Both the position numbers and the translations under genes were made by a program. Shown here in pieces: positions 12,640-24,560 of a DNA stretch of 64,000 nt (its first letter is position 1; every line of letters starts with the position of its first letter). The notes below the pieces were generated by a model. It was not told where the DNA came from. It ran no database searches and saw only the letters and a list, made by a program, of their open reading frames with translations. The DNA comes from Asterella californica (lineage: Eukaryota > Streptophyta > Marchantiopsida > Marchantiales > Aytoniaceae), in assembly GCA_036924285.1 (NCBI GenBank), contig JAYKYS010000005.1, positions 3,534,001 through 3,598,000 on the forward strand, given 5' to 3'.

Positions 12640-14105
12640 TTACCGTCGAATATTTCGCTGATGGGGGCGTAGGATCTTGTTGACTCATGCATGAATTGCG
12701 ACTCAATCCATCGACATCTAGGTTTACAACTCTAGATCTATGCACTCCTAGAAGTCATACTCCTGTAAGATCAGTGCTCATCGTGCAAGCTTCCATGTAA
12801 GCTTGTCGGACTCCATCAACCCTTTACTTTCATCAGTTACTGAATGATGAGAGTAGAAGGATTTTCAAATAGATAACATCAGAAATGTGCAACAGCTCGC
12901 ACTACAGCCAAACACTCCTTCTCGTACGAACTATATCTTACTTCTGCCGAATTGAAAGAACAATTGACATATGTCATCACAAACTCCTTTTCCTCATCAT
13001 CATGCTGAGTCATAATTGCACATGTCTCAACATACTCCAATCAGTGTGTAGTTGAAAGGGACGTCCTCTAAAGGATCTCCTCAAGATGAGAACAGATGTC
13101 AACATATCTTTGAGCTCTACAAAAGGTTGCTCCTGCTCATCTCTCCATTGGCACTCTTGGTCCACCTTCATCAGTTTGGTCAATGGCTTCGTAGTTGCAC
13201 TAAACTCTTTCACATATAGACGATAGAAGTTCACAAAATCAACAAATGTCCGAACTCGACTCATATCTGTGAGACGAGAGATACTGCAATAACCTTGACC
13301 TTCGTCTATTGAATACCCAACCCACCTGGGTAGATGATGTGGTCCAAATATTCTACCAACTCTTTGAAGAACTTGCACTTCCCAAGGTGTAACTTCAACC
13401 CATGAGCTCTCAACCGCTCGAACACATCTCGTATGTGTCTCTCGTGCTCCTCCACTATAGCACGATAGACTAAGATGTCATCAATATAACATCAAACAAA
13501 ATATAGTCCTGCTAGGATCTTGTCTATCACCCTTTGGAACTCAGCAAGGGAGTTCTTCAATCTTGCCGTAAGAGTCAATTCTCCAAAATGTTATCTTGGA
13601 CTTATCTTCCTCTCTCACCGCAAGTGATGATACCTTGCTCGAAGATCTAAAGTATTGAAGACCTCCACATGCCCATTGCATCAAAGATGTCGTCAGGTGT
13701 CGGCATGACATACTTATCGGACTTCATCTGCCGACTGACAAGACTGTAGTCTCCACGCATCTGTCTATCCGTGTAGTTGTCGTACATATCCTTCTTTGTT
13801 GACATAACTGTGCCGGATGTATACTCTCCATGCGATATCTTCACCAACCCAACCTCCGACAAGTCTTAAGTCTTATTCTAGATCAAGACTCTCTCCATGT
13901 CATTGTATATGTAAGGACGTCGAAAGATTGATGTGTCACTAGTCAAGTCGATCTGTATACTTGATCTCTTCAAGGTACACAAATCCTTCATACTGAAGGT
14001 AAAAAAATTCTTATAGCTATTCAGGAATCTCTGATCTCCTCGTCTCTCCTCTCCTATAAGCTTGGGTCCAATCTCCGACTCCCAAGTATCTTCTATCACC
14101 ATGTT
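12640..14105 (-). pseudogene. Ty3/gypsy reverse transcriptase and RNase H remnant, family A
   Basis: The N-terminal RT fragment reads IQIDLTSDTSIFRRPYIYND (14105-13878). Next comes MSTKKDMYDNYTDRQMRGDY (13862-13647). The catalytic box is intact: YIDDILVYR is encoded from 13488 and its frame runs open through KLHLGKCKFF to about 13320. RNase H begins near RGRPFQLHTDWSML and decays afterwards. VVNLDVDGLSRN marks the end of the module near 12700. At least five stops or frame changes interrupt it. The preserved YIDD in an otherwise broken protein is probably chance survival. Confidence 0.85.
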
Positions 14106-15139
14106 AGAGATAGAAGACGAAGTCTTTGACTACTATTTTGCAGTCTCTGGAGTAGTTTTTTTTCTGCTCACCACCAACAATCTACATCTCCACTGTGCAA
14201 AAAACTCCTGCAATCCTAGCTGCAAGCTCCACACTTTCTTCTACTACGTCCATGATATCCAAGAATGACGAACTTTACACGTCTCACCCCTAGCCTTTAC
14301 CTCCACCGATCTGTTAGGCAAAGAGCTCAGAAGTGCCGAGCAGTAACACCCGTCCATTGCATTCGACGCTGCTTCGTCAATCCAAGACTAACAATCCAAG
14401 TCAAGCATTTCAAGTCCATTGCTTGATCCAACATCTGACGACCTGAAGTCTCCGACACCGAAGCTATTATCGTCGTACTCGTAGAAAAACCCATCGCTCG
14501 CTCTCTCTCATCAGCATTGGACTCCACCAACTACTGTAACTAAGCGTCTCGCACAAGCCCAGGTCCTCCATGTAAGCATGTGACGTTAGAAAGAACACCA
14601 AAGTGGACAACGCTGTTTATGTCGTCCCACTAAGTTCATCACTATCATGGATGACTTATCGATGACGCTCACGACTTGAGATCGTCGCCCTGTATCCAAG
14701 ATGTCATCAACTATGAGATGCGCTTGTCGTCTCACTACATCGTGTGTGCACTTGAGCACCTTCTTCGGTAACAAATTCATCCATCATAATCGTGGATGAT
14801 ATGCACGAGATCCCACGCTCTCTACATCCAACAGCACTGCCGGTTCAATCCAAGACCACACATGGTGCATAATCGTCATCATCTGTGCACGAGCATCATC
14901 CAACCAAAAAAACTTTCTCCAAGATGTATGTTGGAGAATCCACTTGATGCATCTGAAGATGTTGTAAGATCCATAACATCTCTCAAAATATATATCTCCA
15001 ACTCGACCACCATTGCCTCCTTGAGCTCCTCCGCCTCGTCCATGATCAGTTCTTTTGCCGTAGTTCGAGATGGAGATCAAAACAACGGTCACTATGTGAC
15101 ATGGTCGTCCATAATGCTCACACGGTCTAGGCATCGCAT

Positions 15140-16140
15140 AAGACGTCTAAGACGTCTCGTAACCACCTCTCCTCTGTGTGTAGTCCTTTTGATTAGGAGG
15201 ACCATCACACGTCCAGCAAAGATCCGTCTGTTGCTGACTAGAGAAGGACAACATGGGCTTCTGCTCACTAGGTCCTCCAACATCTTCCTGAGATCGTGAT
15301 TGTCCAACACCTCCCTGAGATCGTGGTTGTCCACCACCATTATCACACTGTTGCATAGCATGTGATACCCGAGAAGAGGTGATCGTCACATCTGACGCCT
15401 CCTTGCTAAATCCAGTAGTCACCACCACTCTATGCTCCACCATGTTGAGCTCAATCCGCTCAGCCAAACCAAAGACAACTGCCAACATCGATGCGATATC
15501 TGTAAGAAGAGTCGTATCTCTAACTCTCTTGCGTAGCTCTCAATCTAGTATCTCATACCAAAACTGGATTGCATGTGTCTCCGTCACTCCTTGAGTAACA
15601 TTGATCAACCACCTCATGCGAGTATACCCCTCGCGGTAGGCTCTCTCCAGTCTTCTCTTAAAACTCCGGTAGACTTCTCAACTTGTTGATTCGCACATCT
15701 TGATAATTCTTCCTTAATTCATCTTGATAATCCTTCCTTGTGGTTCAGTTCTTCCTTACTGGAAGAACTGAACCACAAGGTTAAAGTCTTATGGTATCAT
15801 GCTCGTACTATACCATGCTCTACTAATAGTGGACGTTCAGTTGGTAGTAGACACTTCGTCACTCGTGGATGTACCACTACTACTGACACATAAACTCGTA
15901 GGTGCTATGCCATTCAAAACTGATAGAAACATAGTTGGAAGATTAATGTTGTCTCCACAACTCAATCTCCACGATGTAGTCTCACTTGAACTCGTGGCAA
16001 TCATCCATAGGCGGTCCTTCCAAGTGCTAGAACAAACCCTTCCACTACAACTGTGGGTTCCGCATCTACTGCATATTGCACCAACTGTCGAACTCTTGGA
16101 TGAAATCATCTAGTTCAATGATATCCATCGTATCCAAGTA
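15140..16140 (-). pseudogene. Ty3/gypsy gag remnant, family A
   Basis: On the minus strand, fragments of a retrotransposon capsid-type protein are visible: DDFIQEFDSWCNMQ near the start, then VFGLAERIELNMVEHRVV and TGFSKEASDV. They are followed by a degenerate zinc knuckle, CWTCDGPPNQKDYTQ, in which only the first two cysteines of the usual C-x2-C-x4-H-x4-C remain. Stops and indels separate the pieces. A perfect 45-bp foldback (15736-15780) sits inside this region. Confidence 0.75.
15736..15780. repeat. Perfect foldback, 20-bp arms, 5-nt loop
   Basis: The left arm at 15736-15755 and the right arm at 15761-15780 are exact reverse complements around TTACT. It interrupts the decayed gag of gypsy family A. 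A partial direct repeat (ATCTTGATAAT, twice) lies just to its left. Confidence 0.95.
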
Positions 16141-16563
16141 TTCGTCGAGGACTCTTACTTACTCTATAGATCTCGTCCATGTCTCACAAAATCAATGTGC
16201 CGATACTATGTGTACCTCCAACCACGGCCTTTTTTGAATCGGTGTCTTTCGTCGATGAGATCGGCGCTATTGGTTGATATCTCCAACCACTCCATGTGAA
16301 TCCACTGCTCACTGCAGCTGAATCTCTGCCAGAACCTCTGTAGACCTCCATTATGACAACCCACGTGCCAATCGCGAACACCCAGCTCTAACCATAACGT
16401 CAAAACGTCGTCACCACACTTGACGCCAACTTGCCTAACCCCGCTCCTACTGAGCTCACCTATCTCCTACTAGGACGATCGAGGTAAAGACAACATGTAC
16501 ATGTCATCACGACAGACACCTCTCAAGGTCTATTGGTCCGCAAGTCCAACCTCACCGTTATCG

Positions 16564-17207
16564 TGTCGGATATTGCGTGAAGGATGTCCAGGAAAATGCG
16601 AGGTTCCTGACTGTGGAGATGTTGTGTGCCGAACAGAGACAAGACAGAGAAAAACAACCACGAAAACGAATGTTGCAATATATACCAACTCCAAATGTAT
16701 GTACACTGCCGGATCTTTCTCCTAAGGACACAAAACTGAGAAACAGACCAGAGCGGTCTGTAACCTGCTTCAAAGCCCCTAAAACAAACCCATGAATCAC
16801 AACCCTGACCCAAAACCACCGAAGCGTAGCTCAAGGCAAGAGAAACTTCTCTTTGCTAACAAAAAGAGCTGCACCTGTATCACAAGATTGAAATCCAAAT
16901 CCAAACCACATCCATGTATAAGCTATTAGCTAAAGCTACCACAAGCTGTATATAGCCAACTAGAACTCTAACGAACTGAAAAGAGCAAAACTCGTAGCGA
17001 AGAAATCAAAAAATACCTATCTATGAACTTCCTCCTTTCGCCGAACGGACTTCAGATGTCGATAGGGTCTCCTTCCTTGACTTAGTTAACCCAAGAAACC
17101 TTCAGATCCGACTCCCAACAGTCGAGATATCGTAGATTTTCGGTCGCATGTGACGGAACCTTCAAAAATTGCTCCTTACGACTTAAAACCGCACACACCG
17201 CTCAAAC
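16564..17207 (-). mobile_element. LTR of gypsy family A, 5' LTR of the minus-strand element
   Basis: The reverse complement matches 57395-58046 over essentially its full length, with scattered substitutions and small indels. Read on the minus strand it begins TGTGTTTGAGCGG and ends CCGACA, the usual TG...CA LTR ends. It directly precedes the gag remnant, as a 5' LTR should. Its outer edge abuts the truncated start of the GAAGAC-rich element, so one insertion probably cut the other. Confidence 0.75.
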
Positions 17208-17236
17208 ACAACTTGCCTCTTTTCTGGAGGACAGAC

Positions 17237-17515
17237 AAGGAAGGAATGGGTGGAAGGTCGAAGCTTACCGGGAGCCGCGGAAGCGTCTTCTAGCGAAGCT
17301 ATTCCTCCATCTCTTTCCCAAGGGAAAAGCACAGAAGACGAGGTATCTTGGAGACCAGGACGTGGAGTTCTGGAAGTCATTTGGGAAGGGCTGCCTATCA
17401 ACTGGGGCGCTTTCTTCCACGCAAATGTGCAAGCAGAACTGGTGTAGTTGGGCATCTCGGCAGGAGAACACCTCACCCCTTTCTTCTGTTATCTGTACGT
17501 TGTCGTGATGTGAAT
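17237..17515 (+). pseudogene. Gag-like N-terminal fragment of copy 1
   Basis: Frame 1 reads NGWKVEAYREPRKRL, then LHLFPKGKAQKTRYLGDQDV. These correspond almost residue for residue to the frame around 40080-39900 on the minus strand. A frameshift near FWKSF throws the rest into another frame, where ISAGEHLTPFFCYLYV is recovered. The match stops abruptly at YLYV (about 17515), where the inserted DNA begins. I do not recognise the protein family. Confidence 0.75.
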
Positions 17516-17924
17516 CATTTTACAGTGTAAATAATTCACCTCTTTGTCAAGCGTTAGTCTCTCTGAGTGAAGCTAAGACCTCAGAGAAGTCGATTCTGGA
17601 GGAAGTGTGCATTCGAAAATCTGAAAACACCACGGCGTAGGTCTCGTTGCGCTGATCACCGTGGTATGTTCAAAAGTTGCAAACGGAGTTGCAGGCAAAA
17701 AGTTACTTGGAGTTCTTCTACAAGATTTCTGATACCAGGAAATTTACCATAAATCAGAGTGAGTTCGAAAAATACTTTTTAGATTTTTCTCATGTAGATT
17801 GTAGTATGTAGTATTTGCTTAAAATTCGAAATGTACAAAAAGAGCATGTTTAGAGAAAGTTATGGCACTTCGTGTTAGGAAAGGAAAGACAAAATACCGC
17901 AACTTTCTGGCATATTAGCTTAGA

Positions 17925-18214
17925 AACTGGTCTTCAAAACCAGTTGTGAGATCAGCTTCCGTGGTGTAGCTGAGAAACTTGTAGGGAGGAGGTCTCCGGA
18001 TCAAATCCCTTCAGACTCACAACCGGCTTGGAGTATGCTAGCCCCTTCGGAGGAATATGAGGGGCACCAAGTTGCCTAGGGGCGGGACACTAGATGTCCC
18101 TTAAACGTACCGTGAATGCGGGACGCCTCCGTCTACCCCTGCACTAGTGCAATCACCTAGTGTGGATGCTAGAGGGAGATTGCCACCGGGTTTCGAAATG
18201 GATCTCTCACCTTC
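17925..18214 (+). mobile_element. SINE-like unit with tRNA-like head
   Basis: The segment around 17960-18010 has a polymerase III-like arrangement: an imperfect A box (GGTGTAGCTGAGAAACTTG) and a B-box-like GGATCAAATCCC about 25 bases later. It is followed by a GC-rich body with the phrase GCCACCGGGTTTCGAAATGG. The architecture resembles plant tRNA-derived SINEs of the Au type as I remember them. The boxes are imperfect, and I see no target-site duplication or clean tail. Confidence 0.35.
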
Positions 18215-18740
18215 GGGTTGGCGGGGTAATTAGTACGAATTCGGTTGCGGCCCTCTAAGTCCTGGGGTAGCGAGATGGCATCAAAGATACTCCAAGTCGG
18301 TACCAATTCTGTTGTAGAAAAATGTAGGGTTCGAAATACTATTCACTTGGGTCAAAAAATCAAGTGAAACTGACACCTGAGGAAATACTTACGGCACTTC
18401 GAAGTTTAAGGGGGCCGGGAAACGACAATGATGATAACTCGGACTCCACGTGTCAGAACGAGGTGATTCCGAAGGTCGGGTTGGCGGGGTAATTAGTACG
18501 AATTCGGTTACGGCCCTCTAAGTCCTGGGGTAGCGAGATGGCATCAAAGATACTCCAAGTCGGTACCAATTCTTTTGTAGAAAAATGTAGGGTTCGAAAT
18601 ACTATTCACTTGGGTCGAAAAATCAAGTGAAACTGACACCTGAGGAAATACTTACGGCACTTTGAAGTTTAAGGGGGCCGAGAAACGACAATGATGATAA
18701 CTCGGGCTCCACGTGTCAGAACGAGGTGATTCCGAAGGCC
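18215..18740. repeat. Tandem duplication, two 263-bp units
   Basis: Unit 1 is 18215-18477 and unit 2 is 18478-18740. Both start GGGTTGGCGGGGTAATTAG and end GATTCCGAAGG plus TC or CC. Reading across, I find about six substitutions and no obvious indels, so the duplication is much younger than the decayed elements around it. It includes the distal part of the SINE-like sequence. Confidence 0.93.
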
Positions 18741-20868
18741 AAAGGTAGCCGTGGTGGAGTTACTTTGGGTGGAGGTGGCAGATGCTGACTGTATAGCCGA
18801 GACGGCGGCCGTCCGTACAGATGAACCTGCAAAGCTTAGTGAAATAGTCTTCTTACGTGTTGATTTTTTATCAGTGATTTATTTTTCTGCTGCCATCTGT
18901 TTAGGGCGTCTTTTACCCCTGCCAGGTGACACTGAAGGTTACGTAGGGTGGAGGAAAACCCAGAGGGGTGTACTCCGGAGAGAGAGAATTCTGAGACCAT
19001 TGTCACATTATCGCATTATCGCAGTTTGTCGATCATCGAGCAGTGTAGAGTTTACCGTGCGGAAGCTATCGAGTAGAGAGAAACAGTAGAACTGAGAGAG
19101 AAATTTTACACAGAGGTTACGTCTGAAGAGAACTTCTGTCTAATCAGAGTTTTGATATCGAGGGAATGAGAGTAGAGAACAGAATCGAGTAGATAGGAGA
19201 CCTACAACTTGTACGCATACTTTTCTGAAGAGAAAACGGGAAGCTTCTAGGTGAACGCGCTGGTGCTTCACAGGAGCAGTTTTCTGATATTCTGAGTTAC
19301 TTAGCGTTGTCGTGTCATTTGGCGGCTACATGCTTGACTTCTACTCCGACGCTTAGGTTTGGTAGTTCTAGAAGTTAGCTCATATTACTTCTAGTCCTTT
19401 ATGTATATGTTTGACACCTTTGCATACGGTGTTAACACTATTTTGAGTCCTAGTAGGCTGATAGTATGTTAGTTATCTTGTTCAAGCATTTGTGCGCTTG
19501 TGCAAGTGACTTCTTACTTGTCTATGACGTTCAATGTACATAACTTAGGGTTTCCATGCTGATAGGGGTTTGAGCTCATGGGTTGTACTTACTTGTCGCC
19601 CATGCACGCTTTCTAGCTGATTTAAGTTATTTTTCGGGGCTATGTGTCGTTTTAGGTAGTTTAAATTATACGCTGGCACTCTAGGGGGCTTGACGTGGTA
19701 GCTTATGAGTGTAGATAAGTTACCAAGTAGTTTAAGGCACAAAAGGACAGTCAAGTGGAGCTATGAACTCCCATTGGTCCATTTTTGTCTTTTGTAAAAC
19801 TCTAAGTTTAGAAACAGAGCTCTAGAGTGGAGTTCGAGCAATTGGTGAGAGATCTTCGAAATCTGAGAACACAGGAAGAGAGAGCTCGTCGTGCCAAGCA
19901 CTGTCAGTGAAATTTTTGCTCGATTTGGATCAATAAACAAGGAGTTATGCCCAATTGAAGTTCGGATTGTGCCAAAACTGCATCACTTTTGTTGATTTTG
20001 GGGTTTTCGGTGCCAATTGCAGCAGAATTGAGGAAATCACTTCAAAACTTCGTGGTTGCGTTCACTGTCAAGAGGGCTACGACTGTCCAAAAAGTTTTGA
20101 ATCATTTGAGTAACTGAGTAATTCAGGGCGGCCGCTGAAGCAGAGGGGGTCTGAAAAGCTCTTAATCTAGAGCAGCGACTTTAGAGAAGGAGATCTGGAG
20201 TTCTACAAACATTCAGGAGTCCCAACTTCACAGGGATGTTCAGCATCCTGTAGACTTCAAATACTGTGAGAAGATTTGAAATTCATCGAGCCAATTCTCT
20301 GTTCTATGTCTGAATAGTTGTCTAGGTACCAGAAATTACCATAATTCTCTTATTCAGAACTTTTATGTCAACATCTCGGTGCTAGAATTTAATCTCAGGC
20401 TGAAACTTCGTGTGTGTGTTCAGTAGTGCCTCATTTACATGTAGGTGAAGTTTAGAAGTCTAAACCTTCATAGTTTTCCTCTCTTTGAGTGTCAAAGTTC
20501 ACTGCTTAAGCCTATTACTACCAGTGAGACCTAAATTTCACTTTTTGAGCATATCAGAGGATCCTACACTCCTGTGTGAGTGTTTATAGCTCCTGTTGTG
20601 ACCTGAAAGCCAACCTCTTGAGTAAACAACCACAGCCAGAAGCCCGGCGCTTTCCTAAGTAGACGGATCACACTCCGACAGCGTGAGCTTTGCAATCTGC
20701 ATGATCTGGAGTTGAAGATCTACTTGCACGCCGTGTGTTTTATCTTGGCCAGATCGAGAACGTGGTGGTGTGGTTTCTTGCGATCCGTATTTCGTGTGTG
20801 ATTTTCGTCCTCCTCTTCACGATCGTATCACAGCTAGAAGGTTCGCCCTTCCCAGGAAACTCTCGCCT

Positions 20869-21479
20869 CGACAACGTGTCCAAAGGGGACTTGATAGAAG
20901 ATCAGTTGGCGAGGTATGGGTCAACAAGACAGTGCGAGGTGAAGGAAGCGACCTCAGGAGAAGACGACCGAGCAGCAGCCGTAACTCCCCCTCTCACTCT
21001 AGTGCCGCAGATGAGACCAAGTACTCATCAGAAGACGCTTCTGGTGAGAAAAGACGACTCCAGTGGTTCGAAAGACGACACCACCGAGGAAGATGAGACC
21101 TAGGAGCGTGCCTAGGAAGACCACTTCCTTCTCGATCATTTACTCTGGATCGGAGTCCAACTCTCAGGAAGAGCCACTGAGTGCCCGAGCTGCGTAGAAG
21201 ACAACTTCTGCAACTACAAGGAGTCTTCCGAAGACTCCAGAAGACGAAGGTTGGATGGACATTCCTACTGCAACGCGAAGAAGCGCAAGTCGACTCAGCT
21301 TCCCGAAGACGCTTCCGTCTTCTGAAGTCGTACCAGCTGAGCCAGCCACGAATGTTGAGGAGGAAATTACCTCAATGACACCCGAGCTACTCGCAGAGCT
21401 TCCCACCTTATCAGAAGTCGAGTTAGGAGTTCAGGTAGGAGTAGATCAGGAGGGGATCATACCCAACGAATTAGAGTAG
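20869..21479 (+). pseudogene. Gag-like C-terminal fragment of copy 1
   Basis: The frame restarts with GDLIEDQLARYGSTRQ and VPQMRPSTHQKTLLVRKDDS, matching the minus-strand copy around 39.8-39.6 kb. It passes through a stop after EEDET and a frame change, reads SLPKTPEDEGWMDIPTATRR, and then jumps to TSMTPELLAELPTLSEVELG, ending with a stop at 21477-21479. Compared with the other copy, roughly 350 codons of coiled-coil sequence between DEGWM and TSMTPE are deleted. It cannot make the full protein. Confidence 0.75.
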
Positions 21480-23162
21480 ACACAAGTCAAGAAGACAGGT
21501 GACTTGTCTAATTTTGGTAGGAACCGAAATTACTATCTTAGGAAGTGGTAGTTTAGCTGTAAAATTATATGACTGTCCATGTGATGGGGTAGGCAGCGCA
21601 TGAGTAGGAAGTAAGTTTCTAAACCAAGGCAAGGAACCGACTGCATGTGAGGTGGTGGCTTTTTGCGTCCCATCTCCTTGATTGCAAGTGAGGATTGGAG
21701 GGGAACTCTCTCCTGACCCTCAAGGTGGTAGTATAAGTTAGAATGCAGAGTAGGATTCAGTGCGCACTAAACACATTACTGTACATACATATTAGACACA
21801 TTATGAATACAGTGCATACACACTACACCCGATGTTAGAGACATACGAATAGATTGGGATTACACCGGAGGGGTCTACATTCTTCTGTTGCAAGCACTGG
21901 TTCGAAGATGTAGATGGAGGTAGTGGACAGTTTAGAGCAGGAAACGGCATCATCGTGTAGTCTTGTTGCTAAGCTGGTGTGCTGAGGAGTAGGAGCATGA
22001 AGTAGAGGGAGTGAGCTTCTCAACACCAATGTGCCTTCTTCTCGAGGAATGGATTTTGGATTTGAGTGCAGAAACTTTGTCTGTGTCTTCTGGGTAGCGG
22101 ATTTTCTCGGAATCGCACCCAATTGTGCATGGGAAGCATTCTTCTTGAGTGGCGGTGGTTGTTAGCAGTTGTGCAAGTTCGTAGCTTGGCTCGTCCAATG
22201 GAGCACTTCGGATCCACGTACGGACGGTCCTAGGGGTAAGTGATCCCAGAAGACATAGTAGTCGGAGTAGCATAGAAGAAGAAAGAAGACTTCTTCCCAC
22301 AGCAGAAGACGACATCCTCAAGTAGAAGACTGTGTAACTGTAAGCAAATTTGTTGTCTTCCTCCTCAAATTACTACAAGCAGGGATAGCTTGTTAGTCAG
22401 GATCCGGACTAGAAGCCTGTCGAAGTCTTAATTTTTCATTTTCATCTTGTTTTCTCTTGTTTGGATTTTCTCTTCTTTCCCATCTTCTCTCATCTTCCCA
22501 TCTTCCTATCTTCTTCTAGTGAGCTTCCAAGACTTCTATTGAGCTTCCGTGAAGGTGAATGTCGTTGTAGTGCTGCAGGAATACCATTTCCGTAGGCAGA
22601 AGCTTGGGAAGGCTACATGGGGCATACACCCTGTGATTGATCTAAACCGTTGGGATTTGAAAGAGCAATGTGTGACAGATGTTGCTAGTTCGACTTCTAC
22701 GAAGCAAGAGCAGTCTTCTGGAGGTGTGAGAAGCCGAGTTGAACCCCCAGAAGCCGAGAATTGCTTCGGGAAGATTGTGTTGAGAAGATTAGAAGAAGTG
22801 ACATGAAAGCAGGACGCGTCTTCCCGAGCTTCTCTGTAGATATTTGTGTGATATTTTAGGTGGTAGTTGTTTGTTTAGGTCCAAAGGGTCTGGAAGCCAT
22901 GTGGTTTTGTGAGAAGACAGGATTTCTAGATAAAACCCGTGTGTTTGTGTGTTTGAACAGATATTAGAACTTAGAGCAGCGATACTTGTGCAAATCCTCT
23001 GTGGGAACGACATCTTGTATACTAAATGGACAAAAAGAGCAATCCTGCGTCACTACAGCTGAATGTTACTTATTTCTTTCGAAGGTTTAGAATATAATTA
23101 CATGCGTCATAATTTCAAAAGTTAATTTATAAATTTATAAATAATGATACATTAACAGTTTT

Positions 23163-23329
23163 GATTGTGAAATATCCAGAAGTTGTAAGGTCTTCACACT
23201 AGCTGATATTTCACAATCTAGTGACTAATCTAAGTTATCCTTGGTTTGGCAAACCAAGGGGAACTTGGTACAGTTAACTACTGTACCAAGTTTACCACAA
23301 GTCAGAGTAACTCTCAGACAGTTACCTCT
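23163..23329. repeat. Cluster of three to four consecutive hairpins
   Basis: The first has 14-bp perfect arms at 23163-23176 and 23205-23218 (GATTGTGAAATATC and its complement). The second has 9-bp arms at 23239-23247 and 23251-23259 with a 3-nt loop. The third has 13-bp perfect arms at 23262-23274 and 23280-23292 with loop TAACT. A fourth, with one bulge, is at about 23304-23329. It begins about 110 bases past the end of the GAAGAC-rich element. Confidence 0.9.
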
Positions 23330-23339
23330 CCAAGGTTAA

Positions 23340-24460
23340 AATTAAAATATGAAGGAGAAAATGCATTATTGTTTGAATTTACTTCAGAATACAAGAAAGT
23401 AGTACTACATACGTAGATTACAGAGAAGATTAGGCAGGCCTCAGAATCTGTCACCTAACGCTTTCCCTTTCGTGAAACTCTGTTTCAATGTGTGTACTCG
23501 AAATCAACATCTGTCGGTCACACAGAAGCATCACATGCTGTCTTGCCGTACAGGTCCTTGCTATGGACGTAACAGACCAGTTCGTCTTCGTGCAGCCTAC
23601 CTTGTACGAACACCTGTCGCACTCACCTTCCGTCGCTGTCCGACATGAACCCTTCGCTGGTTAGGATGTAACACATCAGAATGAGTAACACGCGACGCAA
23701 TGAACACACATCAGAATCACTTACCGCTTTCGTTCGTATCCGTGACTCCGTGAACCAGAAGTGGGTGCCAGTTAGGCCCAAGAAGGGTATCAACTCCTGA
23801 ATCGTACTGGACAATTCTGTACAAGTTACCCGGTTAATTGATTTTTCACTGTAGTTTAATGTTTCCAGTCGAGTGTTAAATTTCTCAGGTGAGTCTGAGG
23901 TGACCTCAGGAGTACTGCCGTGTTACCTTATTATGTTTGTCGTATGTCAAGATAAGGCAATAAGTTCTAGGTTTACCTTGGTCATCTTAGCTCCACCGGT
24001 TTTGTTTCTTTTTTTTGCTGTGAGTGTTTCCTCGACTATCCTAAGGTTAATAATCAACTCTGAGTTGTTTGCTTTTCCTTGTTCACTTCGATCTTCAGTT
24101 ATATCATCATCAGTATGGAGTTTTCTGTAACTGCCTCAGCTGCCTGGGAACTATTTACAGGTAGGTCTTGAGAACATTGTTCAAACCTCTCCAGAGTGAT
24201 ACTATACTCAAACTTGGAATATTTTTTGTAAAATATACACTAAAATCTTATACTTGCTTCAAATCTCATTGTGGTGATGGTTGACTTTTAGTTATTAGTG
24301 ATAAATAAAAATCACAAAACATTCAAGGCAATAAATACATGACTTGGACGATGTGAAAAAAACACAAATTTGTAAGAGATATAATGCCAAAATATATTAT
24401 TCATAAACATATGAATATTCACACAGAACACTTTATAAGTTCACAAAAGTCGAACAACAA
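23340..24460. other. Intergenic stretch, no gene seen
   Basis: The frame at 23873-24130 is hydrophobic but has no recognisable motif, no flanking splice sites and no second copy here. I regard it as chance. No transposon protein is visible. Confidence 0.55.
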
Positions 24461-24466
24461 ACGTTT

Positions 24467-24560
24467 AAATGTAATATGTATTATGTAACAATGAGATTTT
24501 CTTGTTAATGTTCAAATGTAATAGGTATTATGTAACAATGAGATTTTCCTGTTACTTATT
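24467..24560. repeat. Tandem duplication, two 47-bp units
   Basis: Units 24467-24513 and 24514-24560 both start AAATGTAATA, run through TATTATGTAACAATGAG, and differ at only a few positions. They lie in AT-rich intergenic DNA. Confidence 0.9.

Larger units (their letters stand above)
10870..17207 (-). mobile_element. Degenerate Ty3/gypsy retrotransposon, family A
   Basis: Read on the minus strand, the order is LTR (17207-16564), gag (about 16140-15140), a protease region that I cannot define, reverse transcriptase (14105-13200), RNase H (to about 12660), a linker and integrase (12239-11582). RT and RNase H before integrase is the Ty3/gypsy order. Every module is broken by stops and frameshifts. 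No second LTR is seen below 10870, so the right-hand end on this strand is missing. The RNase H phrase LHTDWSML and the phrase VVNLDVDGLSRN are wording I associate with gypsy elements of mosses and other seed-free plants; this is recollection, not a search. Confidence 0.85.
17516..20868. other. 3.35 kb of DNA inserted in copy 1, mostly unexplained
   Basis: In the minus-strand copy YLYVAM is followed directly by GDLREDQ. Here the same two points are 3.35 kb apart. The inserted DNA contains the SINE-like unit and the 263-bp tandem duplication (17925-18740). The remaining two kilobases show no coding frame, RT, transposase or clear terminal repeats that I can see. It could be a composite of nested insertions, or a non-autonomous element with decayed ends. 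Confidence 0.6.
17208..23052 (+). mobile_element. GAAGAC-rich gag-like element, copy 1, broken
   Basis: This is a plus-strand relative of the minus-strand element at 36473-42340. Matching segments are the N-terminal gag piece (17237-17515), the C-terminal piece (20869-21479) and about 1.57 kb of 3' sequence ending AATCCTGCGTCACTACA at 23052. The same terminal sequence is found, inverted, at 36473. Its left end is cut off by the LTR of gypsy family A. About 3.35 kb of unrelated DNA separates the two coding parts. No RT, integrase or transposase is seen in either copy, so the family looks non-autonomous. Confidence 0.75.

Noticed and set aside
23163..23329. CRISPR-like array
   Set aside because: The stems differ from one another and there are no repeated units with spacers. 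This is a hairpin cluster in a plant genome.
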